A stretch of DNA of 64,000 nucleotides from Shouchella hunanensis (GTDB taxonomy: Bacteria > Bacillota > Bacilli > Bacillales > Bacillaceae_D): positions 3,398,001 through 3,462,000 of the forward strand of contig NZ_CP117834.1 of the NCBI RefSeq assembly GCF_028735875.1, in the 5' to 3' direction. The notes beneath the pieces are model-generated. The model searched no databases. It saw only the letters and a list, made by a program, of their open reading frames with translations, and was not told the DNA's origin. The position numbers and the translations under genes are program-made. Below are positions 60,825 through 64,000 of this stretch, piece after piece (position 1 is the stretch's first letter; every line of letters begins with the position of its first letter).

Positions 60825-62330
60825 ATGAATCGAGCTAAGATTGATCCTTTAATTTTTTGGTCATCTATTGTTGTCATTCTTATTGCTTCATTGCTTCTTG
60901 TGTTAAATCAAGATGTAGCAGAGCCTTTTTTAAACGATGTGATGAATGGCATAACCACTCGAATGGATTGGGTATTTCAGTTCGTTACGTTTGGGTTGTT
61001 TATTGTATTAGGTTGGCTAGCGTTTGGGCCATACGGACGTGTCCGTTTAGGAGAAGGAAAGCCAGAATTTTCAACCTTTAGTTGGGGCGCAATGCTTTTC
61101 TGTGCTGGAATGGGAACAAGTATTATGTTTTGGTCTATTCTAGAACCGCTCTATTATTACACTGGTCCTCCTTTTGGTCTTTCACCTGAAAGTACAGATG
61201 CAGCTGATTGGGCAGTTACATATGGGCTGTTTCATTGGGGGCTATCCGCCTGGGCGCTTTACGCTCTTCCTACTGTAGCGATTGCGTATTCTTTTTATGT
61301 CTCTAAACGACCATCACTTAAAATTAGCACAGCACTTGAAGGCGTGCTCGGGAAACATGCGCATGGTTTGCTTGGTAAAATAATAGATATTCTTGTAATT
61401 TGGAGTCTTGTAGGAGGACTAGGAACGTCACTAGGCTTAGGAGTTCCGATGGTCTCTGCTGTAATGGGTGATTTAATTGGAGTGGAGCAATCTCTTGGGC
61501 TAAGTATTGTCATTATTCTATTTTGGACAATCATTTTCAGTGCGAGTGCGTATTCAGGTCTTTACAAAGGTATTCGTAAATTAAGCGATATCAATGTGTA
61601 TTTAGCTTTAGCTCTTGCCGCTTTTGTGCTAATTACTGGACCAACCTTATTTATTTTATCCAACTTCACAAATAGTCTTGGATTAATGCTACAAAACTTT
61701 GTATACATGAGCTTTTACACTGATCCAAATGCAAGCAGCGGCTTCCCGCAAACATGGACCGTGTTTTACTGGGCGTGGTTTGCTGCGACTGCTCCATTTA
61801 TTGGCTTGTTTGTAGCTCGTATTTCACGAGGGCGCTCCATTCGTCAATTGGTCTTATCTATATTATTATGGGGAACCGTTGGAAGCTGGCTCTATTTTGC
61901 TGTATTCGGTGGTTATGCCATTCATCTTGAAACAAATCAACTTCTTTCGCTTACGGACATTCTAGCAAACGAAGGAGAACAAGCGGTTATCGTTGAAATG
62001 CTTCGCTCTCTACCAATCAGTACGATTGTCATGACTTTTTTTGTTATTTTGGCATTTATCTTTTTAGCAACGTCTCTTGATTCGGCAAGCTATGTGTTAG
62101 CATCCATCGCAACAAAAGAGTTAAAAGACGAACAAGAACCGGCTAGATGGCATCGTGTCATTTGGGGCGTTATTCTTTCTTTACTTGCCATTTCATTAAT
62201 TAGTGTTGGTGCGCTACGGGTTGTGCAAACATCCGCAGTCATTGTAGCGGTTCCTGTTGTTGTGTTATATGGCTTATTTACGGTTTCACTTGTTCGCTCA
62301 TTAAAAAAAGATTTTCCTAAAGGAGGCTAA
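60825..62330 (+). CDS. BCCT-family quaternary-amine transporter
   Basis: A 501-residue permease of 12 helices. Family motifs: AGMGTSIMFWSILEPLYYY (about 91-109), the substrate-box helix WTVFYWAWFAATAPFIGLF (about 306-324) and ARISRGRSIRQL. BCCT carriers import glycine betaine, choline, carnitine or related cations. The tail after the last helix is short, unlike osmoregulated carriers with long sensor tails, which favours a nutrient role. It is followed 2 bases later by the hydrolase gene in one operon. Confidence 0.9.
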   Translation: MNRAKIDPLIFWSSIVVILIASLLLVLNQDVAEPFLNDVMNGITTRMDWVFQFVTFGLFIVLGWLAFGPYGRVRLGEGKPEFSTFSWGAMLFCAGMGTSIMFWSILEPLYYYTGPPFGLSPESTDAADWAVTYGLFHWGLSAWALYALPTVAIAYSFYVSKRPSLKISTALEGVLGKHAHGLLGKIIDILVIWSLVGGLGTSLGLGVPMVSAVMGDLIGVEQSLGLSIVIILFWTIIFSASAYSGLYKGIRKLSDINVYLALALAAFVLITGPTLFILSNFTNSLGLMLQNFVYMSFYTDPNASSGFPQTWTVFYWAWFAATAPFIGLFVARISRGRSIRQLVLSILLWGTVGSWLYFAVFGGYAIHLETNQLLSLTDILANEGEQAVIVEMLRSLPISTIVMTFFVILAFIFLATSLDSASYVLASIATKELKDEQEPARWHRVIWGVILSLLAISLISVGALRVVQTSAVIVAVPVVVLYGLFTVSLVRSLKKDFPKGG

Positions 62331-62332
62331 CG

Positions 62333-64000
62333 ATGGTTTTTAATGTTCGAGATTCAAAGCTTCATATTAAAGAAGATTACCATTATGACATTGAGGTAAT
62401 GGAACACAGTTGGATACCCATGTCTGATGGAACCAAGCTAGCAGCAAAAATATGGCTTCCGAAAGGAGCTCAAAACCAACCGGTTCCTGCAGTGCTTGAA
62501 TATTTACCTTATCGAAAAAATGACTTTACTGCTTTACGTGATTCCATTCGGCACCCATACTTTGCCGGTCATGGGTATGCAAGCATTCGTGTTGACATCC
62601 GTGGAACCGGTGATTCAGACGGGATTTTGCATGATGAATATTTGCCACAGGAACAAGAGGATGCGCTTGAGATTTTAGCGTGGCTAGAAGATCAACCGTG
62701 GTGCACTGGTGATGTAGGCATGATTGGTAAATCATGGGGTGGATTTAATGGCTTACAAGTGGCTAAACATCAGCCAAAACAGTTAAAAGCTGTTATTACG
62801 CTATGCTCGACGGATGATCGTTACGCGGATGATGTGCACTATATGGGAGGGAATATTTTAGCGTCAGACATGCTGTGGTGGTCGTCAACAATGTTTGCTT
62901 ATAACGCAAGGCCGCAAGATCCCGTTGTAGTCGGTGAATCATGGTACAAAAATTGGCTTGAGCGGTTAGAAAAAACACCCCCATATGTAGAGAAGTGGCT
63001 AACCCATCAACACCGAGATGACTATTGGAAACAAGGGTCTGTCAATGAAGATTATGAAGCAATGACTGTTCCAGTATTTGCTGTCGGTGGCTGGGCTGAC
63101 GGTTATACGAATGCGATCTTTAGAATGCTAGAACATTTCTCGGGTCCGAAAAAAGGGTTAATTGGGCCGTGGGTACATGAATATCCTGAAGTGGCAATTC
63201 CAGGTCCAGCAGTTGGTTTTTTACAAGAATGTGTACGCTGGTGGGATCACTGGTTAAAAGGTGTAAATACAGGCATAATGGATGAACCAATGCTAACCGC
63301 TTGGCAACAAGAAAGCATCAAGCCTGCCGTTCATTATGAAGAACGTCCAGGTAAGTGGATTTTTGAGGACTCTTGGAAAGATGCAGAAAGACAGCAGCAA
63401 ACCTTTTCATTAACAAGCGCTGGCAAGCTGACGCTTGAAAGAGCAGAGGATGCGACTATTTCTTTAGCAAGTGTTCAACAGCATGGCTTATACAGTGGCG
63501 TTTGGTGTCCATTCGGGCAAGAAGGGGATATGCCGTCAGATCAGCGAATGGAAAAAGGCTTAAGTACAACGTTTACGACAGAACCGCTTGACGACGCGCT
63601 TCATTTACTTGGTCTGCCGAAAGTGACTATTCAGTTCAAAAGTAATAAAGCGGATGCGCTCATTGCCGCAAGACTATGTGATGTTGCCCCTGATGGCGCA
63701 GAGACCATGATTAGCTTTGGCATGTTAAATTTGAACCATTTACATGGTCATGCGTTTCCAGAAGCGCTTGAGCTAGGACAAGAATACACGGCAACCATTC
63801 AGCTCAATGCAGTCGGTATTCGTATTCCGAAAGGTCATCGCTTGCAGCTTGCTTTATCGCCAACGTACTGGCCCCATGCATGGCCATCGAAAGAAGAAGC
63901 AACTATTGAAATTGTGACTGGCACAAGTACGGTGCTCCAATTGCCGGTTCGCGATGATGGCGCACATGCACAAGATGGGGAATGGCCGTTTGAAAAGCCA
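62333..64000 (+). CDS. CocE/NonD-family acyl esterase or peptidase (3' end outside the window)
   Basis: At least 556 residues, open to the window edge. An alpha/beta-hydrolase domain (about 1-330) has IPMSDGTKLAAKIWLP, the nucleophile motif GKSWGG (about residue 135) and VRVD..GTGDSDG. The C-terminal jelly-roll domain of S15/CocE enzymes begins after about residue 350 (KVTIQFKSNKADALIAARL, IPKGHRLQLALS). CocE relatives split esters or amides such as cocaine. Behind a BCCT carrier it probably hydrolyses an imported quaternary-amine ester or amide. AAAGGAGG precedes ATG 62333. Confidence 0.88.
   Translation, partial: MVFNVRDSKLHIKEDYHYDIEVMEHSWIPMSDGTKLAAKIWLPKGAQNQPVPAVLEYLPYRKNDFTALRDSIRHPYFAGHGYASIRVDIRGTGDSDGILHDEYLPQEQEDALEILAWLEDQPWCTGDVGMIGKSWGGFNGLQVAKHQPKQLKAVITLCSTDDRYADDVHYMGGNILASDMLWWSSTMFAYNARPQDPVVVGESWYKNWLERLEKTPPYVEKWLTHQHRDDYWKQGSVNEDYEAMTVPVFAVGGWADGYTNAIFRMLEHFSGPKKGLIGPWVHEYPEVAIPGPAVGFLQECVRWWDHWLKGVNTGIMDEPMLTAWQQESIKPAVHYEERPGKWIFEDSWKDAERQQQTFSLTSAGKLTLERAEDATISLASVQQHGLYSGVWCPFGQEGDMPSDQRMEKGLSTTFTTEPLDDALHLLGLPKVTIQFKSNKADALIAARLCDVAPDGAETMISFGMLNLNHLHGHAFPEALELGQEYTATIQLNAVGIRIPKGHRLQLALSPTYWPHAWPSKEEATIEIVTGTSTVLQLPVRDDGAHAQDGEWPFEKP

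Overview
The window looks like chromosomal DNA of a low-GC, spore-forming member of the Bacillaceae. The evidence is ribosome binding sites of the AGGAGG type, many TTG and GTG starts, an exosporium-type collagen-like protein, a TPP-riboswitch-controlled thiC, a Rap/Phr cassette, and gene groups matching Bacillus subtilis ykoGHIJ, ycbLMNO and yxdLM-yxeA. I cannot name the species. No rRNA, tRNA, CRISPR array, integrase or complete insertion sequence was seen.

Layout. 1-5.3 kb: an MFS exporter cut by the window edge, then a D-galactonate catabolic operon (IclR regulator, KDPG-type aldolase, galactonate dehydratase, GntP permease). 5.3-8.4 kb: an MFS efflux gene divergent from a rap-phr signalling pair whose Phr precursor carries five copies of one short peptide. 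8.6-12.4 kb: TetR plus a large MMPL protein, with one identical 18-bp palindrome in front of each gene. 12.5-14.1 kb: RidA-like protein, HxlR regulator and a three-gene operon of tiny membrane proteins. 14.3-20.0 kb: a complete dipeptide/oligopeptide ABC importer. 20.1-26.2 kb: small genes, a ykoGHIJ-like two-component/PepSY operon, a paired SMR exporter and a CGNR regulator. 26.2-35.6 kb: two paralogous membrane-anchored beta-lactamase-fold hydrolases flank an AraC regulator, an alternating A-B-A'-B' array of small membrane proteins with gene debris between them, a PH-domain protein and a YwqH-like (type VII secretion associated) protein. 35.6-41.3 kb: an interspersed repeat, a PhnB-like protein with a WYL regulator, a YdeI-like protein, and a ycbLMNO-like ABC/two-component operon. 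41.5-48.9 kb: a beta-helix lipoprotein, small membrane proteins, and a two-component system divergent from a BceAB-type transporter with YxeA.

49.1-53.4 kb is the most notable region: a complete-looking glycocin (glycosylated bacteriocin) cluster. It has a precursor with glycocin-F-like CX6C/DSGTC/CX6C spacing and an unusual Gly8-Cys3 tail, a SunS-like glycosyltransferase, a C39-peptidase ABC exporter and a membrane-anchored thioredoxin. Imperfect inverted repeats flank the precursor gene. No dedicated immunity gene is visible; the adjacent BceAB-type exporter is a candidate.

53.5-64 kb: thiC with its riboswitch, a small zinc-finger-like protein, the collagen-like protein, small conserved genes, a beta-helix repeat protein, a quinone-oxidoreductase pseudogene, and a TetR gene divergent from a BCCT transporter/CocE-type hydrolase operon with three operator-like repeats on a 17-bp period over a good sigma-A promoter.
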